NCBI GenBank assembly: GCA_003552745.1 | Contig: PUOG01000223.1 | Coordinates: forward strand, 1-9,483 | DNA from: Spirochaetaceae bacterium | GTDB taxonomy: Bacteria; Spirochaetota; Spirochaetia; DSM-27196; SKKC01 | DNA length: 9,483 nt | Reading direction: 5' to 3' | Shown here: positions 1 through 5,707 of the stretch, piece by piece | Layout of the letters: each line of letters starts with the position of its first letter | How positions within the stretch are numbered: the stretch's first letter is position 1 | The notes under the pieces: model-generated | Database searches by the model: none | The model's input: the letters and a program-made list of their open reading frames with translations, nothing else | Told to the model about the DNA's origin: nothing | Program-made: the position numbers and the translations under genes

Positions 1-521
1 GATTCGACTGTACGCTCGACGGTCCCGGTTCGCTGGTTCGGCTGAACGGGCTCTACTTTCCCTACCAGGATCAGCAGATGGATATGCGGACGGTGCAGCA
101 CCACCGGGCGCCGCATGCCGAAAGCAGAACGTACTATAAGGGCGCGGTTCGCGACGAGGCTCACTCAATCTATCAGGGACTCATCGAGGTAGCGCCGAAC
201 GGAACGCAGACCGACGCATACCTGACGAACAAGAATCTCATCATGAACGACGGTGCTCGGGCCGACTCGATCCCGACGCTTCGGATAAACACCGATGACG
301 TCAGTTGCAGTCACGGGTCGAGCACCGGAAAGCTCGAGCCGTTGCACCTTTTCTATCTACAGGCTCGGGGCTATTCGCGTGTGGAAGCCGAAGAGACACT
401 GCTCATGGGCTTTTTCGCCGACATAATCGACAAGGCGCCTGAACGAATCCAGGACGATTTGCGAAGGTTGGTGTCGCAGCGTGTTCATGAGGCGCACGAA
501 GCCGAGGAAGACGAGGCGTAG
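1..521 (+). CDS. sufD: SufD, Fe-S cluster assembly scaffold subunit (5'-truncated; C-terminal part)
   Basis: The reading frame is open from base 3, so the gene starts upstream of the window; 172 codons and a TAG stop are visible. This is the C-terminal half of the SufBD beta-helix domain. The run RINTDDVSCSHGSSTGKLE, followed by LFYLQARG, is the SufB/SufD C-terminal signature. The Cys-Ser-His form is typical of SufD; SufB has a His-Glu-Ala type sequence there. In the family, SufD pairs with SufB and the ATPase SufC in the SufBC2D scaffold that builds [Fe-S] clusters in the cytosol, and the SufD His of this motif lies at the SufB-SufD interface. The tail (VHEAHEAEEDEA) is acidic and probably flexible. 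The stop codon directly abuts the ATG of the next gene, so the two are very likely co-transcribed. The rest of the suf operon should lie upstream. Confidence 0.93.
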   Translation, partial: FDCTLDGPGSLVRLNGLYFPYQDQQMDMRTVQHHRAPHAESRTYYKGAVRDEAHSIYQGLIEVAPNGTQTDAYLTNKNLIMNDGARADSIPTLRINTDDVSCSHGSSTGKLEPLHLFYLQARGYSRVEAEETLLMGFFADIIDKAPERIQDDLRRLVSQRVHEAHEAEEDEA

Positions 522-824
522 ATGGCGAAGTGGCGAAAAGTGGTCGCGGTCGACGACTTCTCAAGTACGTATCGATTCACGGTGCGTCGCAAGGAGTATT
601 GTCTGTACAAGCTCGAAGACGGTATCTACGCCACCGATAACTCGTGCTCCCACGAGTACTCCCCGCTCAACGAAGGGATGATTGTTGATGGCGATGTCTA
701 CTGCCCGAAACACGGCTCGCGTTTCGACATTCGCACCGGTGCCGTGAGGGACTTTCCGGCCACGAGGCCGGTACAAACGTTCGAGACGAAGGTGGAGGAT
801 GGGTACGTCTGGCTGAAATGCTGA
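522..824 (+). CDS. Small Rieske-type [2Fe-2S] ferredoxin-like protein of the suf operon
   Basis: This is a 100-residue single-domain Rieske protein. The cluster ligands are visible as C42-S-H44 and C61-P-K-H64, followed by GSRFD and a G-A-V-R-D-F-P stretch, as in the ferredoxin components of Rieske non-heme oxygenases and NirD-like proteins. There is no signal peptide or membrane segment, so it is a soluble cytosolic electron carrier. The start is firm: the ATG follows the sufD stop with no gap, and GAGG at 513-516 sits five bases before it. Stand-alone Rieske genes are known inside suf operons of several bacterial groups. Their exact role is not settled; electron supply to cluster assembly or redox sensing are the usual proposals. 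No oxygenase alpha subunit is visible here, which argues against a dioxygenase component. Confidence 0.9.
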   Translation: MAKWRKVVAVDDFSSTYRFTVRRKEYCLYKLEDGIYATDNSCSHEYSPLNEGMIVDGDVYCPKHGSRFDIRTGAVRDFPATRPVQTFETKVEDGYVWLKC

Positions 825-913
825 GTGCCCCTGAGCTTGTAGTGACCCCCGCGCGGGTGAGCGGCAAGGCCTGACCTCGCGCAGCGACGCCGAGCGGCAG
901 TCGGTTGACTATC
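825..913. other. Convergent intergenic gap, no clear terminator
   Basis: These 89 bases separate the stops of the Rieske gene and the methyltransferase. They contain a perfect 10-base palindrome (CCCGCGCGGG, near 848-857) and two copies of GAGCGGCA. No stem followed by a T-run is present on either strand, so no intrinsic terminator can be called. Confidence 0.4.
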
Positions 914-1879
914 TCATAGTGGCTTGTGTGCCACAACCCCGATCCAGAACGATCCGGCGTACTGCGGAGTTCCGCAGAGGTCGGTATACGTCTCAACGGT
1001 GTCAAAGCCTGCTTTTCGGGTGAGCGATCGTATCTCATCGCTGTCGTAGTATCGGTGCCAGACGAGGTAGCGATCTGCTCTCCCATCTCCAAATAGGAGA
1101 GTGTAGCTGTCGGCGCAGGCAGCCGCGCGAGGAAAGAGGTGACTGCTTTCCAGCACGAGGTAACGCCCAGGTGACCAGAAACCGTCACGAGACACGATGT
1201 GCCAACCTTCGCGAAGGCGTTCGGTGTCGACATATGCGCGAGTGAACACATCAAAGAAGAAGAGACCGCCGGGTTTCAGAGCGCGATATACCCGGCGTGT
1301 CAGTTTGTCACGCTTGCTATCGGAAATGGTTCCCATTCCCCCGTAAATGCAGGTTGCCACGTCGTAGCTGCCGGGGAGTTCAGAATCGGTATAGTCTTCC
1401 TGTCGAAATTCTGCGGAGCCCTGTGATAGCCGGCAGTGAGCGGTAGCATACCGGACCGCGGCGGGAGAGATATCGAATCCTGTTACGTGGAATCCGGATC
1501 GCTGGAAACGAAGTGCATACAGCCCTGGACCACAACCGAGATCGAGCAGTCGCGGCGCATGTTCCGCGTCCGCTGCGTTGGACCGTGCTCTGTTTCCGGT
1601 TCGATCGTAGACGGTGCTGATCCATTCGCAGGAGGAATCGATGGTTTCGAGTCGTCGTGAGCCCGCATCGGTCGACTGGTCGAGGTGTGTGTCGAGGACG
1701 TGTTGACTGATATACGGATCCGCCCAGAACTGCCGCCGTTCGGCTTCAAAGAGACGAGGTTTCCGCGTGTACCGGGAGAGCGAACGCAGGTCTACTCCGG
1801 CATCCGACGCTATGAATGTGCCGTCGGAGCCGACAGTGGTCTGTGCACGCGGCTTCCTCAAGCGTGGTGGAATTCGCAT
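914..1879 (-). CDS. Class I SAM-dependent methyltransferase, substrate unknown
   Basis: This is a Rossmann-fold methyltransferase. Counting from an upstream ATG at 1939, motif I is L-D-L-G-C-G-P-G (residues 132-139), the acidic end of beta 2 is GFDIS (154-158), and a post-motif LKPGG (221-225) leads into a hydrophobic beta strand. The stretch before motif I (KPRLFE, FWADPYIS, RRLETID) resembles a family of uncharacterised bacterial class I methyltransferases, so I assign no substrate. The start is uncertain. In-frame ATGs lie at 1939, 1921, 1894 and 1879, none with a good Shine-Dalgarno, and homology-like sequence begins only near residue 50. I chose 1879 (321 residues) because longer versions would run into the ribosome-binding site and first codons of the divergent tsaC. 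The gene converges on the Rieske gene across an 89-base gap. The class is sure; the start and function are not. Confidence 0.85.
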   Translation of the reverse strand: MRIPPRLRKPRAQTTVGSDGTFIASDAGVDLRSLSRYTRKPRLFEAERRQFWADPYISQHVLDTHLDQSTDAGSRRLETIDSSCEWISTVYDRTGNRARSNAADAEHAPRLLDLGCGPGLYALRFQRSGFHVTGFDISPAAVRYATAHCRLSQGSAEFRQEDYTDSELPGSYDVATCIYGGMGTISDSKRDKLTRRVYRALKPGGLFFFDVFTRAYVDTERLREGWHIVSRDGFWSPGRYLVLESSHLFPRAAACADSYTLLFGDGRADRYLVWHRYYDSDEIRSLTRKAGFDTVETYTDLCGTPQYAGSFWIGVVAHKPL

Positions 1880-1906
1880 AATGGTGCAGAGCATTCTATA
1901 CCGTTG

Positions 1907-1914
1907 AAGGAGGT
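1907..1914 (+). promoter_or_regulatory. Strong Shine-Dalgarno that sets the tsaC start
   Basis: AAGGAGGT is an unbroken match to the anti-Shine-Dalgarno end of 16S rRNA; the next base, G, extends the match to nine. It sits five bases (GCGTC) before an ATC codon at 1920 that opens the tsaC frame. The same frame has a TGA stop at 1905-1907, so translation of TsaC must begin after that point. No other ribosome-binding site in the window is this strong. Confidence 0.75.
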
Positions 1915-1919
1915 GCGTC

Positions 1920-2951
1920 ATCCAATCAAGCGTAGGCATTGCCGAAGCAGCCGAACTGATTCGTGCCGGAAAACTTGTCGTCTTTCCGACGGAGACCGTT
2001 TACGGGCTCGGGGCCCGAGTCGATCTCGACGAGGCGGTGGCGAGCGTGTTCGCGGTAAAGGGTCGACCGAGGGGCAATCCGCTTATCGTACACGTGAACT
2101 CGGTTGAGATGGCGGAGCGCTACGCGTTCTTCGGTGAGGCAGAGCGCTCACTCCTTGCCAAGTACGCTCCCGGCCCGCTTACCGTCGTCGTTCCGGTTCG
2201 CCCCGGCGCGCTCTCCTCGTTCGTGACTGCGGGTGGGCCGACCGTAGCTATCAGGATTCCGGATTCCGAGATTGCCCTTGAGCTGGTACGGCGTGTCGGA
2301 GTGGGTCTCGCGGCACCGAGCGCGAATCGTTCTTCCCGCCCGAGTCCGACCGATGCGGTTCAGGCGATCGAGGAGGTAGGCGGTCAGGTCGCAGCGGTCC
2401 TCGACGGAGGTCCGTGTCGAGTCGGAATCGAAAGCACGGTCGTCGAGATCCGCGACGGATTCCCGGTCATCCTGAGGCCGGGGAAGATCACCTATGATGA
2501 GATCGCTCGAGTGGTTGACGGATGCAGGGGTGATAAGGTTGGTTTCGCGAACGGCGCAACCGAAAAAGCAGAGTGCGGCGACGCAGCTCAGGAGAGTGCA
2601 CGTTCGCCGGGTACACGGTATCGACACTATGCGCCGGATATTCCGGTGAGAGTAATCGAGCCGACACAACGGTACGAATCCGGCGGTCGATTAAAAGGGC
2701 TGGTGCTCGCATACGTTCCGTATGCAACCGGCGGCGAACGTAGGGCGATCGACGACCTGGCGGCCGAGATTCAACGGTTCGGGGGTAACGTAGTCTGTTT
2801 TGAGAGTTACGACGATCTGAGCGTGGAGTTTTACCGATTTCTGAGCCGGTGGGAGGGGAGCGCGACCGAGATTTGGGTCACGACACCGCCGGATGAACAG
2901 CGCTACTCAGCATTGCGCGATCGGCTTTTTCGCGCGGCAGGTATCGTCTGA
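1920..2951 (+). CDS. tsaC: Threonylcarbamoyl-AMP synthase, Sua5-type (YrdC domain plus C-terminal Sua5 domain)
   Basis: The enzyme uses threonine, bicarbonate and ATP to make threonylcarbamoyl-AMP, the activated intermediate for t6A at position 37 of ANN-decoding tRNAs; TsaD with partners then transfers the group. Numbering from codon 1920, the YrdC domain covers about 5-200: FPTETVYGLG (22-31), K47-x-R49 with P54 (KGRPRGNP), S134-A-N136 and ESTV (171-174) are family signatures. The linker SPGTRYRHYAP (229-239) and a C-terminal alpha/beta domain to residue 343 mark the long Sua5 form, not short TsaC. The start is unusual: family N-termini extend about 20 residues before FPTETVYG. The only way to include them is to begin at ATC 1920, just after a perfect Shine-Dalgarno; the first in-frame GTG (2037) would delete the ATP/threonine-binding N-terminus. 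The stop abuts the stop of the opposite-strand gene. Confidence 0.92.
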   Translation: MQSSVGIAEAAELIRAGKLVVFPTETVYGLGARVDLDEAVASVFAVKGRPRGNPLIVHVNSVEMAERYAFFGEAERSLLAKYAPGPLTVVVPVRPGALSSFVTAGGPTVAIRIPDSEIALELVRRVGVGLAAPSANRSSRPSPTDAVQAIEEVGGQVAAVLDGGPCRVGIESTVVEIRDGFPVILRPGKITYDEIARVVDGCRGDKVGFANGATEKAECGDAAQESARSPGTRYRHYAPDIPVRVIEPTQRYESGGRLKGLVLAYVPYATGGERRAIDDLAAEIQRFGGNVVCFESYDDLSVEFYRFLSRWEGSATEIWVTTPPDEQRYSALRDRLFRAAGIV

Positions 2952-3170
2952 CTATTCGGTTCGTGAAAGCAGCCGTTCGATTAACATGAACGCGATCGCA
3001 GCTCGCTCGTTGCGCGAATACTCGTTCTCAATACGGGCGAGGGCCTCGCGCACGCGGTCGCTCTCCTCGCCGTCGCCTTCGGCGAGGCTCTTCGCCTTGG
3101 CAAGTTGTGCTTCGTTAATGCAGTAAACGCTCTCTCCGCCCGTTATCGAAGTCTTCGGGAATTGGCTCAT
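2952..3170 (-). CDS. 72-residue hypothetical protein coupled to the IscA-type gene
   Basis: I do not recognise a family. The start is taken as the ATG at 3170, because it overlaps the stop of the upstream IscA-type gene as TGATG, typical of translational coupling; a longer frame beginning at 3209 would lie inside that gene. The product is small, soluble and charged, with one Cys (C17). Residues about 19-32 and 36-70 look helical with a strongly mixed-charge pattern (DRVREALARIENEYSRNERA), perhaps a two-helix hairpin or a short coiled coil; the segment AAIAFMLIERLL gives an apolar face near the C-terminus. There is no signal peptide or transmembrane segment. Its stop (TAG, 2952-2954) directly abuts the tsaC stop on the other strand, leaving no room for a terminator. 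Co-expression with a cluster carrier suggests an accessory in Fe-S handling, but that is only context. Confidence 0.6.
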   Translation of the reverse strand: MSQFPKTSITGGESVYCINEAQLAKAKSLAEGDGEESDRVREALARIENEYSRNERAAIAFMLIERLLSRTE

Positions 3171-3499
3171 CAGCACGTTTCGCAGCTGAAACTCGATCCG
3201 CACCCGCACGACTTAACGGCGTTCGGGTTGATGAACCGGAAGCCGCTCTGAACGAGATCATCGGTGTAGTCGATCGTCAGCCCGTCGAAGAATGGGAGGC
3301 TGTCCGGGTCGGCGACCACGCGAATTGCATCGTCCTGGTAGATCGTCTCGTCGCCTTCGACTGTCTCGTTATCGATTGCCGCGCCGTAGCTCATCCCCGA
3401 GCAACCGCCCGGTTCGACCCAGAGACGAAGGAATTGTGTTTGATTCACATCGAGGTTGATGAGCTCGGCTCGTGCCTTCTCGGTTACTGCGATTGTCAT
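3170..3499 (-). CDS. IscA/SufA/ErpA-family A-type Fe-S carrier
   Basis: This is a 109-residue A-type carrier, the usual length for the family. The three conserved ligand cysteines are present: C33 in EPGGCSGMSYG and the pair C98/C100 in SCGCGSS. The FINPNA segment just before the pair also fits. A-type carriers receive [2Fe-2S] or [4Fe-4S] clusters from scaffolds and hand them to apo-enzymes; radical SAM enzymes such as those encoded next door are plausible clients. The C-terminus carries two more cysteines, C106 and C109, in CGCGSSFSCETC, which is unusual. The start is ATG 3499: the frame is open upstream to 3820, but that extension lacks any family similarity. No Shine-Dalgarno is present, and a promoter-like pair ends nine bases upstream. 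Whether it is iscA, sufA or erpA cannot be told from sequence. The stop overlaps the next ATG. Confidence 0.92.
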   Translation of the reverse strand: MTIAVTEKARAELINLDVNQTQFLRLWVEPGGCSGMSYGAAIDNETVEGDETIYQDDAIRVVADPDSLPFFDGLTIDYTDDLVQSGFRFINPNAVKSCGCGSSFSCETC

Positions 3500-3863
3500 G
3501 TCGGAAATACGATAGCGGCAGATTGCTTGTGTTGTCAACGGTTTTCCCCGAAACGGTCGTCGCCGATACGTTTTGTCCAGTAAACATGGGTTGCCGAGGA
3601 TCGCGAATGCTGGTTCTTGCGCGCGCCGTAAGAGACCGAGACCGGAATCATTCAGGTCCGGTGGCGGAATTGCGGTTATCCCGGCCTCCGGGACCTGTAC
3701 ATCGGTAGCGAAGAGCGCCGTCGGGAATATCGAGGATGTCCTCAAGATAGTCGGGATCGGTCGTGCCGCACCGTAACGATTTTGCGAGAGCGATGACTGA
3801 TTCTCGAGATCGAATAGCAAACGTGACGCAGGTAGCCAATTGCAATCGAACGTCAGCTATCGT
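3500..3863. other. 364-base stretch with no convincing gene; possible decayed coding remnant
   Basis: This lies between the stop of the SPL-like gene and the start of the IscA-type gene. Two minus-strand frames look weakly coding in succession. From about 3845 to 3715 the frame in phase with the SPL-like gene, after its TAG, reads through TTDPDYLEDILDIPDGAL. From about 3715 downward the next frame reads FATDVQVPEAGITAIPPPDL and runs into the IscA-type ATG without a stop. Joined, they would make a plausible protein of about 110 residues with one frameshift, but I recognise no family and neither frame has a good start. An inverted repeat TCCCGG-cct-CCGGGA lies at 3679-3693 with no T-run, so it is not a clear terminator. 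No tRNA or other RNA gene is evident. Confidence 0.4.
3509..3538 (-). promoter_or_regulatory. Candidate sigma-70-type promoter for the IscA-type gene
   Basis: On the minus strand a perfect -35 hexamer TTGACA (3538-3533) is followed after 18 bases by TATCGT (3514-3509), four of six matches to TATAAT. Only nine bases separate the -10 from the ATG at 3499, so transcription would begin within a few bases of the start codon or at it. This agrees with the absence of a ribosome-binding site and suggests a leaderless or near-leaderless mRNA. Confidence 0.45.
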
Positions 3864-4898
3864 CTATCCGTGTACGAAGTGGATGCGATCGTCGGGCATA
3901 TGTCGTCGAAGTGATTCGTGCATAGTCTCGCGCATGTGCTCACGCAGCTCGACCGGATAGGTGGCCACACGGGAGGCGCCGTCTTCTTCCGTCACAAATG
4001 GATAGAAGAGAATCTCGGAATCGCTCCGAACGGAGCGGATACGGGAGAGAAAGTCAGGGGCCATGCGCATTACTCCGAAACTCACTTCCTCTATGCGCGA
4101 CGGATCGAGACGGGTGAATACTTCGCGCACACACCGCTCGTACTTCTCTTCCCAGCCGTCGACATACACGATCGGATCGAAGCAGAGTCGGACGCGCCAT
4201 CCGGCCTCCACAGCCTGTCGGACGGCAAAGAGGCGTCCGGCGAACGAGGCGCACCCCCGCTCGTAGTGCGCTGCAACGTGAGCCGGCGAAAGGCTGACTG
4301 AGAGTATGGTGCTTTCGGAAGGCGACAAGGTACGGATTGCCCCGTAGAACTCACTCTTCGTGCGGATCTCGATTTCGAGATTATCGGTTCTATCGGCGAA
4401 GGCGATCCATTGGCGGGAGATCGGAACGAGGGGCTCGAAGGCGAGTAGGTCGGTCATGTAGCTTAGACTGAGAACGATCCGTTTGCGTTTGGCCCGTTCG
4501 GCTGCCTCTTGCATGAAATCCGGAGTGTTTACAAAGAGTACGACGTTTCCCGAGCTGTGCATTCCCTGCAGGAAACAGTAGTCGCAGTTGAAGAGACAAT
4601 TGCGAACCGGAGCGTTGTAGTAGAGCGGAACTCCGGCGCCCCAGCTGCGGATGCGAGCGCTCGCGTCGTAAATTAGTCGTTCGCGCTCGACGGCCAGGAT
4701 GAGAGCGGGCGACCGCTTCTGCGTCTGAAAGTGCTGACCGGGGCGATTGAATACATCCTTGTAGTGCCCGATTTCCACCACCGGCAGATGCGATAGCCGG
4801 GTGAGTATGTTTTGTGTCGCCGGCCAGTCAAGGGAGTCGCGTTCGTAGTAGATGCGACGAACATGCGGCAAGGGACCGTCCTGCGTTTCCGGGCTCAC
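3864..4898 (-). CDS. Radical SAM protein of the spore photoproduct lyase (SPL) family, lacking catalytic Cys
   Basis: The 344-residue product carries the radical SAM motif C101-LFN-C105-DY-C108, ligating a [4Fe-4S] cluster that cleaves SAM. The overall pattern follows SPL: PHVRRIYYE near the N-terminus, the cluster motif followed by FLQG, SVSLSP and YERG...RL at about 205-222, then AVEAGW and YVDGWEEKY. True SPLs repair the spore thymine dimer using a conserved Cys as H-atom donor (C141 in Bacillus subtilis) and two Tyr. By my alignment of AACTSD with SLSYMTD, the Cys position is Tyr147. The Tyr in the CX2C is kept (Y107), but the one after it is Phe109. Canonical lyase activity is therefore doubtful and the substrate unknown. 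The start is GTG 4898, overlapping the upstream stop as GTGA, with GAGGAG about eight bases before it. It is the last gene of the operon. Confidence 0.82.
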   Translation of the reverse strand: MSPETQDGPLPHVRRIYYERDSLDWPATQNILTRLSHLPVVEIGHYKDVFNRPGQHFQTQKRSPALILAVERERLIYDASARIRSWGAGVPLYYNAPVRNCLFNCDYCFLQGMHSSGNVVLFVNTPDFMQEAAERAKRKRIVLSLSYMTDLLAFEPLVPISRQWIAFADRTDNLEIEIRTKSEFYGAIRTLSPSESTILSVSLSPAHVAAHYERGCASFAGRLFAVRQAVEAGWRVRLCFDPIVYVDGWEEKYERCVREVFTRLDPSRIEEVSFGVMRMAPDFLSRIRSVRSDSEILFYPFVTEEDGASRVATYPVELREHMRETMHESLRRHMPDDRIHFVHG

Positions 4899-5707
4899 CT
4901 TGAGAACTCCTCGATGTGGACAATTGCTCTCTGACAGTCCGAGTCAGACGGAATCGTACGTACCGCTTCGGTGACCGATCGACCGCGGATTCGCACGGCG
5001 ATCGCCGCTTTCATGAGTTGATCGCGCTGCGCCTGCGACGCTCCAAAAGTTCGTGCAAGTTCCCTGATCGAATCATGCTCCTCGATGGAGAGCCGCACCT
5101 CCGGTGGTCGACACTCGAGGAGGGATAGGCAGATCGCGCACAGCCGGCGAACGGACTCCGACAGAACCGAGGGGTCCTGAGGTAGTGCAAGCATGACAAC
5201 TTCGTGGGGCCCGCACAGCCGCGAAACGGCTGCGGCAAAGCCGCTCGCCGTGTCGGCGGTCGAACGTATCTCTGCGAAATCGTGAGCGACAAGCATATCG
5301 GGATAGTACGGGCGCTCCTGCAACGGGCCGGCAACACTGACAACAAGTGCCGGTAGTGTGACTCCGGGGTCGGTGTAAATAAGCGCAACCGAGCGATGGA
5401 CCGCAGTACCCTCGCCTGCGGTAGAGCAGCGACCGATCAGTCTTGATGTTTGTACGCATATTTCGAGCGTGCTACCTCGCGCATTCACCATGTGGGTCTC
5501 GGTCGGGCGGCGGCCGGCGGTAGTCCCTTCGCCGCAGCGTCGGTTTTCGTGGCGCCGTCCACCTCGGTCGAGCGCACCGCGGTAGTACTGTGTCCCGGCC
5601 TCTTGCTCTCTCAGTCTGGCTCCGAACGCTCGAGCCACAATGCGAGATCCGGACGGCAAGGCGTTCACGACCGCGATTTGCCGTAAGGGGGAGGCGGTGT
5701 TACTCAC
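4895..5707 (-). CDS. Unrecognised 270-residue protein between MtaB and the SPL-like protein
   Basis: I do not recognise a family. The frame is open for 270 codons with a coding-like third-position bias. It is joined to its neighbours by four-base GTGA overlaps at both ends: its GTG start overlaps the mtaB stop, and its stop overlaps the SPL-like start, which makes it a real operon member. Residues about 36-75 are rich in Arg, Gly and Glu and look disordered. From about 80 it becomes a mixed alpha/beta sequence: a strand region near 105-125 (VALIYTDPGVTLPALVVSVAG), YYPDMLVAHDF at 134-144, and a helical C-terminal half from 180. Cysteines at 59, 84, 94, 165, 190, 193, 198 and 258 include C190-x2-C193. 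There is no signal peptide or membrane helix. An internal ATG at codon 73 would give a 198-residue form, but the overlap favours the longer one. A role with the adjacent radical SAM enzymes is inference only. Confidence 0.7.
   Translation of the reverse strand: MSNTASPLRQIAVVNALPSGSRIVARAFGARLREQEAGTQYYRGALDRGGRRHENRRCGEGTTAGRRPTETHMVNARGSTLEICVQTSRLIGRCSTAGEGTAVHRSVALIYTDPGVTLPALVVSVAGPLQERPYYPDMLVAHDFAEIRSTADTASGFAAAVSRLCGPHEVVMLALPQDPSVLSESVRRLCAICLSLLECRPPEVRLSIEEHDSIRELARTFGASQAQRDQLMKAAIAVRIRGRSVTEAVRTIPSDSDCQRAIVHIEEFSR

Noticed and set aside
667..1254. Minus-strand open frame of 195 codons
   Set aside because: It overlaps the Rieske gene and the methyltransferase in the wrong frame, has an Arg/Ser/Thr-rich shadow composition and no motif.
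2037..2951. tsaC starting at GTG 2037
   Set aside because: This would delete FPTETVYGLG and the first strands of the YrdC fold, so the product could not be functional.
3679..3693. TCCCGG-cct-CCGGGA hairpin as terminator of the radical SAM operon
   Set aside because: No T-run follows on the minus strand and it lies about 170 bases past the stop; a weak hairpin only.
3500..3820. N-terminal extension of the IscA-type protein by 107 residues
   Set aside because: The family is about 107 residues and begins at ATG 3499; the extension has no family similarity and would cross a good promoter. It is treated as a separate intergenic stretch.
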